From Nocardioides sp. YR527 (lineage in GTDB: Bacteria; Actinomycetota; Actinomycetes; Propionibacteriales; Nocardioidaceae), in NCBI RefSeq assembly GCF_900101045.1, contig NZ_FNFN01000002.1, forward strand, positions 682,001 to 746,000: DNA of 64,000 bases, written 5' to 3'. The position numbers and the translations under genes are program-made. The notes beneath the pieces are model-generated. The model did not search any database, was not told the DNA's origin, and worked only from the letters and a program-made list of their open reading frames with translations. Below are positions 52,555 through 60,403 of this stretch, piece by piece. Position 1 is the stretch's first letter. Each line of letters starts with the position of its first letter.

Positions 52555-53861
52555 CGGCGCTGCAGCAGGATCGCCGCGCTCATCAGGACGGCGGGCACGA
52601 TCGTGAACCCGACGACCACGGCCACCAGCGCCGAGTGCGGTTGGACGATCTGCTCGCCGGCGGTGCCGGACACGAAGCCACCGAGGCCGAGGACCCCGGC
52701 GTACAGGTAGGGCCCGAGCGCGGTGCCGAGCGCCTCGGTCGCCGTCCAGGCACCGGTGTAGGCGCCCGCCCGGGAGACCCCGGCGGAGCGGGCGGCGTCC
52801 ACGGCGTCGGGGACCATCGAGAACGCGAACAACTGCAGGCCGGCGAAGGCGACACCGAGCGCGACGACCGCGGGAGCGGTCACTGCGATCCCGACCGCCG
52901 CGCCGGCCAGAAGGACCAGCGAGCCCACCACGAAGATCGACTGGCACAGCAGCAGCCCGCGCTGCTTGCCGATCCGGCGCGACAGCGCCCGCCAGCCCGG
53001 CCCCGCGACCAGCGCCGGGCCGAGGAACAAGCCCATCAACAGCGCCGTCAGCTTCTTGTCGTCGAAGATGTGGTCGGTCACGAAGGGCAGCGCGGCCAGG
53101 AACAGATGGGTCGTCGTACCCGTCAGCAGGTAGGACAGCGCGAGGAAGCGGAAGTTGCGGTCGCGCCACGCGACCCGGAGGTCGTCGAGCACCGAATGGG
53201 CCGCTCCCGTCTCCGGGGCGCGCACACCGGTCTCGGCCGTGAGCCGCCTGACCCCTCGGATGGCGACGAACGCCGTGATCACGATGACGACGCCGAGGAC
53301 GACGGCCATCCGGGCGTACGCCGCGCGGCTGCCGGACGCGGTCAGGGCCGGGGCGATCACCCCAGCGCCGAGCAGCCCGACGGTCAGGAAGGCCATCCGG
53401 TAGACGAAGACGCGGGTGCGCTCGTGATAGTCGATGTCGAGGTCGGACGCCGTCGTCAGGTAGGGCACCTGGAAGCTCGCGAAGAGCAGGTTGCCGACTA
53501 CCAGCCAGCAGCAGACCCAGGCCGCGGCCGACCAGCCGTCGAGGCTGCCGGGAACGGCGAAGAGCGCGGCCATCGCGACGCCCAGCAGGGCGCCACGGGT
53601 CATCATCGATCGTCGGTGTCCCAGACGTACGGCCTCGCGATCCGAGCGGGAGCCGAGCAGCGGGTGGACGATCACGTCGATCACCTTCGGCGCGAGGATC
53701 GTCAGGCCTGCCAGGAACGGCGCGACGCCCAGCACGTCGGTGAGGAAGTAGAGGAGCAGCAGGCCCGGGACGGTGACCCATACGCCCATCCCGACCGAGC
53801 CGACGCCGTACGCCGACAGAGTCCGGGCTGACGCGCGGCCAACCGCCGGCAGCGTGGTCAT
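52527..53861 (-). CDS. MFS transporter (GPH/MelB-like)
   Basis: A 444-residue transporter with about twelve helices. The N-terminal VGMGVWVTVPGLLLLYFLTDVLG and the loop HPLLGSRSDREAVRLGHRRSMM resemble the sodium/sugar GPH group (MFS_2). ATG at 53861 overlaps the SDR gene by four bases (ATGA). In an operon with an SDR and a flavin monooxygenase it may import their substrate, perhaps a ketone- or alcohol-bearing compound. The substrate is unproven. Confidence 0.87.
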   Translation of the reverse strand: MTTLPAVGRASARTLSAYGVGSVGMGVWVTVPGLLLLYFLTDVLGVAPFLAGLTILAPKVIDVIVHPLLGSRSDREAVRLGHRRSMMTRGALLGVAMAALFAVPGSLDGWSAAAWVCCWLVVGNLLFASFQVPYLTTASDLDIDYHERTRVFVYRMAFLTVGLLGAGVIAPALTASGSRAAYARMAVVLGVVIVITAFVAIRGVRRLTAETGVRAPETGAAHSVLDDLRVAWRDRNFRFLALSYLLTGTTTHLFLAALPFVTDHIFDDKKLTALLMGLFLGPALVAGPGWRALSRRIGKQRGLLLCQSIFVVGSLVLLAGAAVGIAVTAPAVVALGVAFAGLQLFAFSMVPDAVDAARSAGVSRAGAYTGAWTATEALGTALGPYLYAGVLGLGGFVSGTAGEQIVQPHSALVAVVVGFTIVPAVLMSAAILLQRRYELDSTAS

Positions 53862-54697
53862 GCCATCTCCCGGTGGCGGCGCACGACGCCGACGGCGAGG
53901 TCGGCACCGTCGAAGGCGCCGGCCCGCGCACGCTCGGCCAGGGTGCGCCGCACGATGCGGTCCGACACGGCCGGCAGGTGGCGGGCGACGAAGAACTCGA
54001 GCGCTCCTCGGCGCGTGGTGGTGACGTCGCGGCGTACGCGGTTCGACGTGGCCGCGCGGACGATCGCGTCCACGACACCCTCCAGCGGCTCGTAGCTGCT
54101 CATCCCCTCCAGCGAGAGTCCGGCGGACGCGGTCGAGTCGTGGATCGGGCTGCGCACCGCCGACGGATAGACGCAGGTGACCCCGACATGGGTGCCGAGC
54201 TCGTGGCGCAGCGCGTCGGCGTAGGCGACCATCGCCCGCTTGGAGGCTCCGTACGCAGCGGCCAGCGGCAGCTGGAGAACCGCCATCCGCGAGGCGACCA
54301 TCACCACCCGGCCACGGTCGGCGACGAGCGCGTCGACGCAGGCCGCCGTGACCCGCCAGGTGCCGAGGAGGTTGATGTCGAGCTGGCGGCGTACCTCCTC
54401 GCCGGGAGGCAGCTCCGCAGGCGCCGGGCCGCCGATGCCCGCGTTGTTGACGAGGATGTCGAGCCCTCCGCCCAGCCGAGCGACGGCGTCCGCGACTGCG
54501 GTCGTGACGCTCGCGTCGTCGGTGACGTCGCACGCGACGACCGGGTAGGGCTCGTTGCCGGTCGGACGGATGTCGAGCCCGACGACCTGTGCCCCTTGCG
54601 CCACCAAGCGAGCGCCCAGCGCGCGGCCGATGGTGCCGGAGGCTCCGGTGATGAGGACCCGCTTGCCACGTACGTCCTGCTGGTTCTGCCTGCTCAT
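53858..54697 (-). CDS. Short-chain dehydrogenase/reductase
   Basis: A 279-residue SDR: NAD(P)-binding GASGTIGRAL, NNAGIGG, and catalytic residues in SRMAVLQLPLAAAYGASKRAM (Ser, Tyr, Lys). DIRPTG after the second strand favours NAD (acidic Asp). ATG at 54697 overlaps the monooxygenase stop (ATGA). It may convert an alcohol to the ketone used by the adjacent monooxygenase, or the reverse. Confidence 0.9.
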   Translation of the reverse strand: MSRQNQQDVRGKRVLITGASGTIGRALGARLVAQGAQVVGLDIRPTGNEPYPVVACDVTDDASVTTAVADAVARLGGGLDILVNNAGIGGPAPAELPPGEEVRRQLDINLLGTWRVTAACVDALVADRGRVVMVASRMAVLQLPLAAAYGASKRAMVAYADALRHELGTHVGVTCVYPSAVRSPIHDSTASAGLSLEGMSSYEPLEGVVDAIVRAATSNRVRRDVTTTRRGALEFFVARHLPAVSDRIVRRTLAERARAGAFDGADLAVGVVRRHREMA

Positions 54698-56046
54698 GCG
54701 CGGGACTCCTCGCTGGTGACGGACGGGTTTCGGGCCGGACCGGCGCGGCCGACGCCGGCGGCGATCTCCCGAGGGACCGCGGCGACGTACTGGTCGAAGT
54801 CGATGCGCATCATCGGCCGCTTCGCGCCCCACCGCGCCAGCGCCGCGGCGTACGCCTTGGTCACCGCGGCCCGTTGCGCGGCGGGGGCGGGAAGCCCGTA
54901 GCGACCGCTGAAACAGGCCGCGACGAGCTTGGCCTGGGCCTCGACGACCGGGAGCGCGGCCCCGGTCGACTGCATCAGGCCGGTGAACGCGAGCGTCGGG
55001 TCCTCGAGGTGGAAGACGCGCATGAACAACGGCATCGACTCGGGGTCCTCACCCGTCCATTCCGTGCCGAGGAACGGCAGGCTGACCCGGTATCCGGTGG
55101 CCCAGACGATGACGTCGACCTCATCGGTGCTCCCGTCGGTGAACCTGACGGTGGCGCCGTCGAAGCGCTCGATCCCCGGCCGCGCGACCACCTCGCCGTG
55201 GGTCAGCCGGTGCAGGATCGTGTCGCTGATCGTCGGATGGTTCTGGAACAGTCCGCCCGCCGGCGCCGGCAACCCGTACGCCTCCGGCCGCCCGACCGCG
55301 ACCCGCAGCATCGTCTCCGCGATCCGCTGCCGGAGACGCCAGGGGAGTCGCGCGAGGGCAGCCCCGGTGGCATCGGCCGGGCGGCCGAAGAGGTACTTCG
55401 GCACGATGTGGGTCCCGTGCCGCGCCGAGAGCAGCACCGGCCCGTCGCTGACGTGGGACGCGTCGACCGCGATGTCCATCGCCGAGTTGCCCATCCCGAC
55501 GACCAGCACACGCTGACCTGCGAAGACGTCCGGCGAGCGGTAGTCGTGGGCGTGCATCTGGTGCCCGTCGAAGTCACCGGGGTAGGCAGGCGAGGGCCAG
55601 CGAGGGTCCCAGTTGTGGCCGTTCGCGACCACGACCGCGCCGAACTGTTCGGTGCTCGCAGCGCCGTCGGGACCGGTCGCGGTGACCTCCCACCCGTCGC
55701 CGGTGCGGCGTACGTCGGTGACGGTGGTGCTGAAGCGGATCCGCTCGGTCACCCCGTGCTCGTCGGCGTAGGCCGTCAGGTAGCCGGCGATCATGTCCGC
55801 GGAGGGATAGTCGGGCCAGTCGACGGACATCGGGAAGTCGACGAACTCGGTCCGGCCCTTGCTGGTGTTGAGATGGAGGCTGTCGTAGGCGGGCGACAGG
55901 CCGCTCGCGTTGTCCCGTGCCCACAGCCCGCCCGGACGGTCGCCACGTTCGAGCACGGTGACCGACAGACCCTCGTCGAGCAACGCCTTCGCCGCGGTGA
56001 GACCGGCCGCGCCGGCGCCGATCACCGCTACGTCGGTGATGTCCAT
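54694..56046 (-). CDS. Flavin-containing monooxygenase (FMO / type II Baeyer-Villiger-like)
   Basis: A 450-residue FAD/NADPH monooxygenase. FAD site VIGAGAAGLTAAKAL; NADPH site VVGMGNSAMDIA; the FMO signature FDGHQMHAHDY (FxGxxxHxxxY); and DVIVWATGYR. First gene of a coupled SDR/MFS operon and divergent from a TetR gene. It could oxygenate sulfur, nitrogen or a ketone. ATG at 56046 follows CAGGAGGGC. Confidence 0.92.
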   Translation of the reverse strand: MDITDVAVIGAGAAGLTAAKALLDEGLSVTVLERGDRPGGLWARDNASGLSPAYDSLHLNTSKGRTEFVDFPMSVDWPDYPSADMIAGYLTAYADEHGVTERIRFSTTVTDVRRTGDGWEVTATGPDGAASTEQFGAVVVANGHNWDPRWPSPAYPGDFDGHQMHAHDYRSPDVFAGQRVLVVGMGNSAMDIAVDASHVSDGPVLLSARHGTHIVPKYLFGRPADATGAALARLPWRLRQRIAETMLRVAVGRPEAYGLPAPAGGLFQNHPTISDTILHRLTHGEVVARPGIERFDGATVRFTDGSTDEVDVIVWATGYRVSLPFLGTEWTGEDPESMPLFMRVFHLEDPTLAFTGLMQSTGAALPVVEAQAKLVAACFSGRYGLPAPAAQRAAVTKAYAAALARWGAKRPMMRIDFDQYVAAVPREIAAGVGRAGPARNPSVTSEESRA

Positions 56047-56120
56047 GAGCCCTCCTGGGTATCTGATCGGCCGTCAGTCAATCGCATGATGGAGAGCAGG
56101 ACAAGGCTCTTCCGAGGATT

Positions 56121-56140
56121 TCTCCAACAAGTGATGGAGA
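56121..56140. promoter_or_regulatory. Candidate TetR operator
   Basis: TCTCCA (56121-56126) and TGGAGA (56135-56140) are inverted around an eight-base centre, between the monooxygenase and TetR starts and just before the likely -10 (TTATCC) of the TetR gene. Confidence 0.5.
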
Positions 56141-56157
56141 CGGTTATCCTCGGGTCC

Positions 56158-56799
56158 ATGAGCCAGCGCGCCGACGACACCCACAGTCGAGAGCGGATCC
56201 TGGTCGCCGCGACGGACCTCTTCGCGGAGCGCGGCTACGACGCCACCAGCACGCGCGCGATCGCGGACGCCGTCGGGCTCAACATCGCCACCGTCGCCTA
56301 CCACGTCGGCAGCAAGCCACAGCTCTACCGCGAGGTCATGCGCCGCGCCCACGAGGCCCAGCGCGCGGTCGTCCTCGACGCGCTGAAGCATCTGGAGTCC
56401 ACGGACCCGACTCCCGCCGGGACCCTGGCCGGGCTGATCGACTTCGTCGATGCGTACCTCGCCTTCTGCCTCGAGCACCGCGAGGTGCCGGCGCTGTGGA
56501 TGCGGCGCTGGCTCTCGGAGGGCAAGGACCTCATCGAGTTCGAGAGCGACCTCGCCGGACCCCTGATCGCCGAGGTCGCGGGCGCGGTGCGGACCGCCCT
56601 GTCACGTGCCGGGATCGGCGCCGACGTCGACGTCGAGATGCTCGTCTTCACCATCGTGTGGACCGCGCACTCCTTCGCCCAGGCCGGCATCATCGATGCC
56701 GCCGGCGACCGGGTCCCCACCGACGATGCCCCGACCCTGGACCGGTTCCGCGACCACCTGCACACCGTGATCGACAGGATGATCCCGACGCCAGGCTGA
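56158..56799 (+). CDS. TetR-family regulator of the monooxygenase operon
   Basis: A 213-residue TetR protein. The DNA-binding part is RERILVAATDLFAERGYDATSTRAIADAVGLNIATVAYHVGSKPQLYREVM, with a C-terminal helical ligand domain. ATG at 56158 is close after a TTATCC -10, suggesting a very short or absent leader. It probably represses itself and the divergent operon through the repeat at 56121-56140. Confidence 0.92.
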   Translation: MSQRADDTHSRERILVAATDLFAERGYDATSTRAIADAVGLNIATVAYHVGSKPQLYREVMRRAHEAQRAVVLDALKHLESTDPTPAGTLAGLIDFVDAYLAFCLEHREVPALWMRRWLSEGKDLIEFESDLAGPLIAEVAGAVRTALSRAGIGADVDVEMLVFTIVWTAHSFAQAGIIDAAGDRVPTDDAPTLDRFRDHLHTVIDRMIPTPG

Positions 56800-56818
56800 C
56801 CGGATGGCGGACCTGAGG

Positions 56819-57592
56819 TCACACGCTGCCGGTGAGGCGGCAGAGCACGGCAGTCGCGTCGTCGTGCCGTTTCCCGTGAAACCCGGTGGTGGCGACCTCG
56901 TCGACCTCTCGCGTACGCCGCACCAGCTCCTCCGGGCCTCGATCGAGGAGGTCGAGCAGCTGCTCCCAGGTCCAGCCGTGGCGCTCTACGAGCGTCGCAG
57001 CCCCGTCGGTCAGCACGGCAGCCTCGCGGACTGGCGTCGAACCGAGGTCGATGCTGCCCGTGACGGCATGGCGAGCGGCTTCCGGCACGGTGCTGGCCAC
57101 CCAGAACCCTTCGTGGGTGTTGCGAGCCGCACCGAACGCGGCCACCGAGTAGTCGTCGAGGTGGTCGAGCCGGTCATCGGTGATCTGACGGATGCTGCCA
57201 TCGTCCATCCGGAACACGACGAACGAGTCCGCAAGGGTCAGGTAGTCCGCGCTTCCGCTCCGCACACGGAGAAGGGCAACCGTCGAGGACGGGCTGTTGG
57301 GATCGTCGAGATCGCAGGTGTCCGCGTGAGCCTCGCAGACCTGCTCGATCGCGCGCTCGAGGATGGTCGCCAGACCTGCGTCACCCGGCGCGGTGATCCC
57401 TTCGGCCAGCCGGAGACCCAGGTGGCGCACCAGCCACGGCACGTCATGGATGCATCCGGTCTCGAGCCCGGCGACAGGCGTCGCCCCGTCGAGCACGATG
57501 ACGAAGTCCTGCCCGACGAGCACGAAGTCCTCGTTGACCTCGTGGGTCGGTGAGACCTCGGTGTAGACCTCGCTGCTGATGCGGATGCTCAC
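56819..57592 (-). CDS. PP2C-type phosphatase-like protein
   Basis: A 257-residue soluble protein of the PP2C fold: NEDFVLVGQDFVIVLDGATPVAG, PSSTVALLRV, LTLADSFVVFRMDDG, VLTDGAATLVE and GKRHDDATAVLCRL retain most metal-binding acidic residues, but the VGHVGDSR element is altered (LADSF). Activity is likely but not certain. The start is GTG at 57592, only 17 bases from the tRNA-Ala fragment, so it is the last chromosomal gene before the integrated element. Confidence 0.82.
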   Translation of the reverse strand: MSIRISSEVYTEVSPTHEVNEDFVLVGQDFVIVLDGATPVAGLETGCIHDVPWLVRHLGLRLAEGITAPGDAGLATILERAIEQVCEAHADTCDLDDPNSPSSTVALLRVRSGSADYLTLADSFVVFRMDDGSIRQITDDRLDHLDDYSVAAFGAARNTHEGFWVASTVPEAARHAVTGSIDLGSTPVREAAVLTDGAATLVERHGWTWEQLLDLLDRGPEELVRRTREVDEVATTGFHGKRHDDATAVLCRLTGSV

Positions 57593-57608
57593 TCAGCAGC
57601 CTCGATTC

Positions 57609-57653
57609 TGGTGGAGCGTAGGGGACTCGAACCCCTAACCCCCTGCTTGCAAA
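57609..57653 (-). pseudogene. 3' fragment of tRNA-Ala(UGC): attachment site of an integrated element
   Basis: 45 nt that are the 3' part of a tRNA-Ala: anticodon loop TTTGCAA (anticodon TGC), the right arm GCAGG, T-arm AGGGG-TTCGAGT-CCCCT, acceptor strand ACGCTCC with U70 (expected to pair with G3, the alanine identity pair), discriminator A and CCA. The 5' half is missing: sequence before the loop no longer pairs (GTCG instead of CCTGC). A fragment beginning exactly at the anticodon loop is the classic duplicate left by a tyrosine integrase. The complete gene should be at the far end of the element, outside the window. Confidence 0.9.
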
Positions 57654-58002
57654 CGACAATGCCATCGAACATTCATTCGATCCTTACGCGGCCGATCGTC
57701 CGTATTCGTCCATGCTTGACGGCACTGGATGTGGGACGTTGTCAGGCAGTTTGTCAGGCACGAGCGTTCGTCCGTATCGCGGGGGCGAAGCGCAACCCCG
57801 TCCGGCACCTGGCCCCATTGGCGGGGGCCTGGGGGCTTGCCCCCACGCTGCCCAACACCACCGATCATAGAAGCGTCGCGGGGAGTGTCCCCACCGGCAG
57901 CCGCCCCCACCTCCCCCTCGTCATCAGCCCTCTTACTGGATCCGTGATCACCTCGACGTCGACCCGTAGCCGTCCTGCCGCCGAGCCTGGCATGATCGAG
58001 CT
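57654..58002. other. Gene-free att-flanking region with short repeats
   Basis: No convincing gene. It contains the inverted repeat ATCGAA-cattca-TTCGAT (57664-57681), the direct repeat TTGTCAGGCA (57739-57748 and 57751-57760) and the direct repeat TCGTCCGTAT (57696-57705 and 57768-57777). Repeats of this size next to an att core are what arm-type integrase or excisionase sites look like; this is inference. Downstream is plain high-GC sequence. Confidence 0.5.
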
Positions 58003-58299
58003 GTGGGTGACCTTGCGCGCCGAGACCATGACCCGAGACTGGTGTGCCCGGTCTGCGGCTATCACCCATTGCGCAGACCGCCGTACAAGAACTACTTGGG
58101 CATCGTTCCCGAAGGTGCCAAGCCGCCCTACTTCGATACGCTCGGCCAGCCGTCCAACGAGGTCTGCGCGGGCTGCCAGTACGAGTATGGGTTCGACGAC
58201 GAGCCCGGTGGCGCTGCGGTTACTTCTTCCTTCGAGGAGTATCGGGAGTGGTGGCTGGCACGGGGTGGAGAGGTCATCGAGTCGCCACCGTCTCGATGA
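58003..58299 (+). CDS. Small CPCC-like cysteine-rich protein
   Basis: 98 residues with two CxxC pairs, CPVCGY near the start and CAGCQYEYGFDD in the middle, ending in SFEEYREWWLARGGEV. The layout resembles the small cysteine-rich CPCC proteins found in many bacteria and mobile elements, which probably bind zinc. The start is GTG at 58003. First gene of the element next to att, on the opposite strand from the tRNA fragment. The function is unknown. Confidence 0.65.
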   Translation: MGDLARRDHDPRLVCPVCGYHPLRRPPYKNYLGIVPEGAKPPYFDTLGQPSNEVCAGCQYEYGFDDEPGGAAVTSSFEEYREWWLARGGEVIESPPSR

Positions 58300-58418
58300 C
58301 ATTGGATCCCCGAGCACCTGGATCTCGCGCGCATCGACGGCAGGGCTCGGAGCTGTGCCTCGTGAGAACTTTTCGTGCTTTCGGTTTAGAACAGGCCGGG
58401 TCGGGGTAAGAGGCAGGC

Positions 58419-58628
58419 ATGAGGAAGCCTGTGGTCGAGTTCCCGCCGGAGCTGCTGGACGATCCGTCGCTGCCTTTGCCGGAGCGGGTGGATCGGATGA
58501 CGGCTCGGAGCGATCTGGAGTGGGCGGCGTGGCAGGAGGCGTACGGGAACGTGGTCGAGCTGCCGTTCGGGATGCCGGTGTTGCCGGTCGAGATGGATGA
58601 GCCGGGTTGGTCGACGCCTGGAGAGTGA
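58419..58628 (+). CDS. Small hypothetical protein
   Basis: 69 residues, acidic (FPPELLDDPSLPLPERVDRMTARSD...VVELPFGMPVLPVEMDEPGW). ATG at 58419 follows AAGAGGC. No family recognised. Codon use is high-GC, unlike the three genes to the right. It could be an element cargo gene or an older chromosomal fragment. Confidence 0.5.
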   Translation: MRKPVVEFPPELLDDPSLPLPERVDRMTARSDLEWAAWQEAYGNVVELPFGMPVLPVEMDEPGWSTPGE

Positions 58629-58964
58629 GCGCTTGGTCTACGGACTGGGCGCTCTTCTCGTTTTGGCCCGGTGCCGTCGGGACGGGGGTGCGCGGGAGGG
58701 ACCGGCCGCCAGGCCGCATGCCCGGGAGCGCGGGGGTCCCTGGCCCGCCGGCGGCGGGCCCTGCGCGCGGAGCGCGCCTTGAGTCAGTAGAGAAAGTTCT
58801 CACGGTCACACGCCGAGAGTCACGACGCTCGTCGACCACTTTGCAGGCCGGGCTAGGGCAAAGTTGGGCACCTGGTCCTTCTGGATACACGCCCTGGCAA
58901 AGCGCAGGCACGAATCACTCACATTCTCATAATTCGATGCGACCTTGTCGGCTATGGTGTGGCC
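58629..58964. other. Gene-free stretch with two GC-rich hairpins
   Basis: No gene seen. It holds GGCCCGCC-ggc-GGCGGGCC (58742-58760) and GCGCGC-gga-GCGCGC (58763-58777), which probably terminate transcription from the left. From about 58860 the base composition drops toward AT, marking the boundary of the three-gene cargo unit. TATGGT at about 58953 is a candidate leaderless -10 for the first of those genes. Confidence 0.5.
58742..58777. terminator. Tandem GC-rich hairpins
   Basis: Two adjacent perfect stems (8 bp with a three-base loop, then 6 bp with a three-base loop) just before the composition change. They may insulate the cargo unit from upstream transcription. Confidence 0.5.
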
Positions 58965-59756
58965 ATGAGCGACGTGGCGACCGGCGCACGGTTTGTAGAG
59001 CCGCCGGTGCGAACTGTGATCCTCACGATCTTCTTCCGGCCGGTTGATGCCCTTCAGGTCCTGCACCTCTCACGGCTTCGCGAACTGTGGCGGGACCGCT
59101 ACCCAGCGACCGCGGGCTTACCTCCGCTGCGGCCGCACCGCAGGGCTGGCGCACCAGACGGAGAAGACGATGATGCGATCTGGCCGTTTCCGTACCTAAT
59201 TTTTAGCACGGCTGACGAACGAGATGCGATCGGACTCCAGAACGACCGTTTCGTTCGGTCATGGGTGTTCGAGGAGGGCGCACGCTATCCAGGATTCGAC
59301 TCGCTTTACGAAGACCTCGTTGGGAGATTCCAAGAGTTCAGAGCGGTCGTTGACGAGGAGATAGACGAGGAGGTCGTGGTCACGCATTCTGAGTGCTTTT
59401 ACGCGAATGAGCTTGCGCCGAACTCGATCCCAGAAACTTTGGTTGGCGTTGCTTCGCAGTGGCAGGGCAGTGCAGGTGGCGCCACGTTGCCAGATTCTCA
59501 CTACAGCGGCCTCCGGATGCACATCGATGACACGGGAGTTGAGAATTGCACTCTCGAGTTGATGCTCGACATCGAACGGGACAGCACAGCACTGAATCTG
59601 AGTTCGCGATTTGCCCCTCCACTAACGGATGACGGCAAGATCGAAGGGGTTCCCGATAACGATGGCGGAATCTCATTCGCCCACGAAGCTGTAATTCAAT
59701 CTTTCCTTCGCTTTACTAGTGACGCAATGCAGAAGTCATGGGGGCGCGAGGCATGA
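58965..59756 (+). CDS. Cargo gene 1: possible TIGR04255-type protein
   Basis: 263 residues, clearly lower GC than the chromosome. The N-terminal pattern (PPVRTVILTIFFRPVDALQVLHLSRLRELWRDRYP) and the later SECFYANEL, LELMLDIERDSTALN and the terminal SFLRFTSDAMQKSWGR recall the TIGR04255 group, scattered proteins of unknown function seen in accessory regions. This family call is tentative. ATG at 58965 follows a TATGGT element with six bases between, suggesting a leaderless message; GTG at 58959 is the alternative. The stop overlaps the next gene by four bases (ATGA). No signal peptide or membrane helix. Confidence 0.72.
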   Translation: MSDVATGARFVEPPVRTVILTIFFRPVDALQVLHLSRLRELWRDRYPATAGLPPLRPHRRAGAPDGEDDDAIWPFPYLIFSTADERDAIGLQNDRFVRSWVFEEGARYPGFDSLYEDLVGRFQEFRAVVDEEIDEEVVVTHSECFYANELAPNSIPETLVGVASQWQGSAGGATLPDSHYSGLRMHIDDTGVENCTLELMLDIERDSTALNLSSRFAPPLTDDGKIEGVPDNDGGISFAHEAVIQSFLRFTSDAMQKSWGREA

Positions 59757-60403
59757 CAGTAAAAGAGCAGGTGGCACGCCATCAGCATCACGGACACAGC
59801 GCGTGGCTCAAAGAGCCCACACTCCCGTCGGGCACGATCCGAAAGTCACGGAAGAGTGGCGCTAAGGTCGCTTCAAAGACGACGAAGCAAGCGGCTCCGA
59901 AGAGACCAAAGCCACCAGTAGATATCTTCGTGAGCGCCCACCCGGTGGGCGTCGGCGACGCACTCTTAAACCGCCTGTTTTTCGGAAAGACCAACAGTCA
60001 CTGGCGGCCCGCGAATGCGGGCTACGAGTACGCCAGATGGCAACTTGAGCAACTCGTGGACGGTGATTACGCCCCGGACGCGGTCACTCCGAACTCGATG
60101 GCTCTAGCGCGAATGGCTCATTACCTTCGCTCCCTGCTAGTTCCCGGGACGCTGTATCCGACTCTTTCGGTCGACGAAGATGGAGACGTTACAGCAGAGT
60201 GGCGCGTCGTCGATTACGGCTTGGAGTTCGTCACGACCGAAGAGGACGCATATTGGGTCCTTCGCAAGGGCGGCGATCGTCAGATTACGTCAGAGGATAT
60301 TTCGGGGCTGCGAAGCGTGCTTTCAGCCTTGACGATTCGCGCAGATGAAGTCAATCCTGCGTGGCGCTCCCTCTTTCCGAAGGCGGACGTTCAGAACCGG
60401 TGA
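59753..60403 (+). CDS. Cargo gene 2: unknown protein with basic His-rich N-terminus
   Basis: 216 residues. Residues 1-60 are a flexible segment with a His patch (ARHQHHGHSAWLK) and a Lys/Arg/Ala-rich stretch that may bind nucleic acid. The rest is a compact domain with SMALARMAHYLRSLLVPGTLYPTLSVDEDGDVTAEWRVVDYGLEF, a pattern I associate with unnamed proteins found beside TIGR04255-type genes. ATG at 59753 overlaps gene 1 and the stop overlaps gene 3, so all three are made together. AT-rich. The function is unknown. Confidence 0.72.
   Translation: MTVKEQVARHQHHGHSAWLKEPTLPSGTIRKSRKSGAKVASKTTKQAAPKRPKPPVDIFVSAHPVGVGDALLNRLFFGKTNSHWRPANAGYEYARWQLEQLVDGDYAPDAVTPNSMALARMAHYLRSLLVPGTLYPTLSVDEDGDVTAEWRVVDYGLEFVTTEEDAYWVLRKGGDRQITSEDISGLRSVLSALTIRADEVNPAWRSLFPKADVQNR

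Noticed and set aside
57611..58600. Open frame across the tRNA-Ala fragment beginning MERRGLEPLTPC
   Set aside because: That opening is the known artefact of translating the 3' end of a tRNA gene; the rest has no coding character.
60361..60399. Earlier ATG for cargo gene 3
   Set aside because: It lies inside gene 2 without a ribosome binding site, while GTG at 60400 forms the same kind of stop/start overlap as the gene 1-gene 2 junction.
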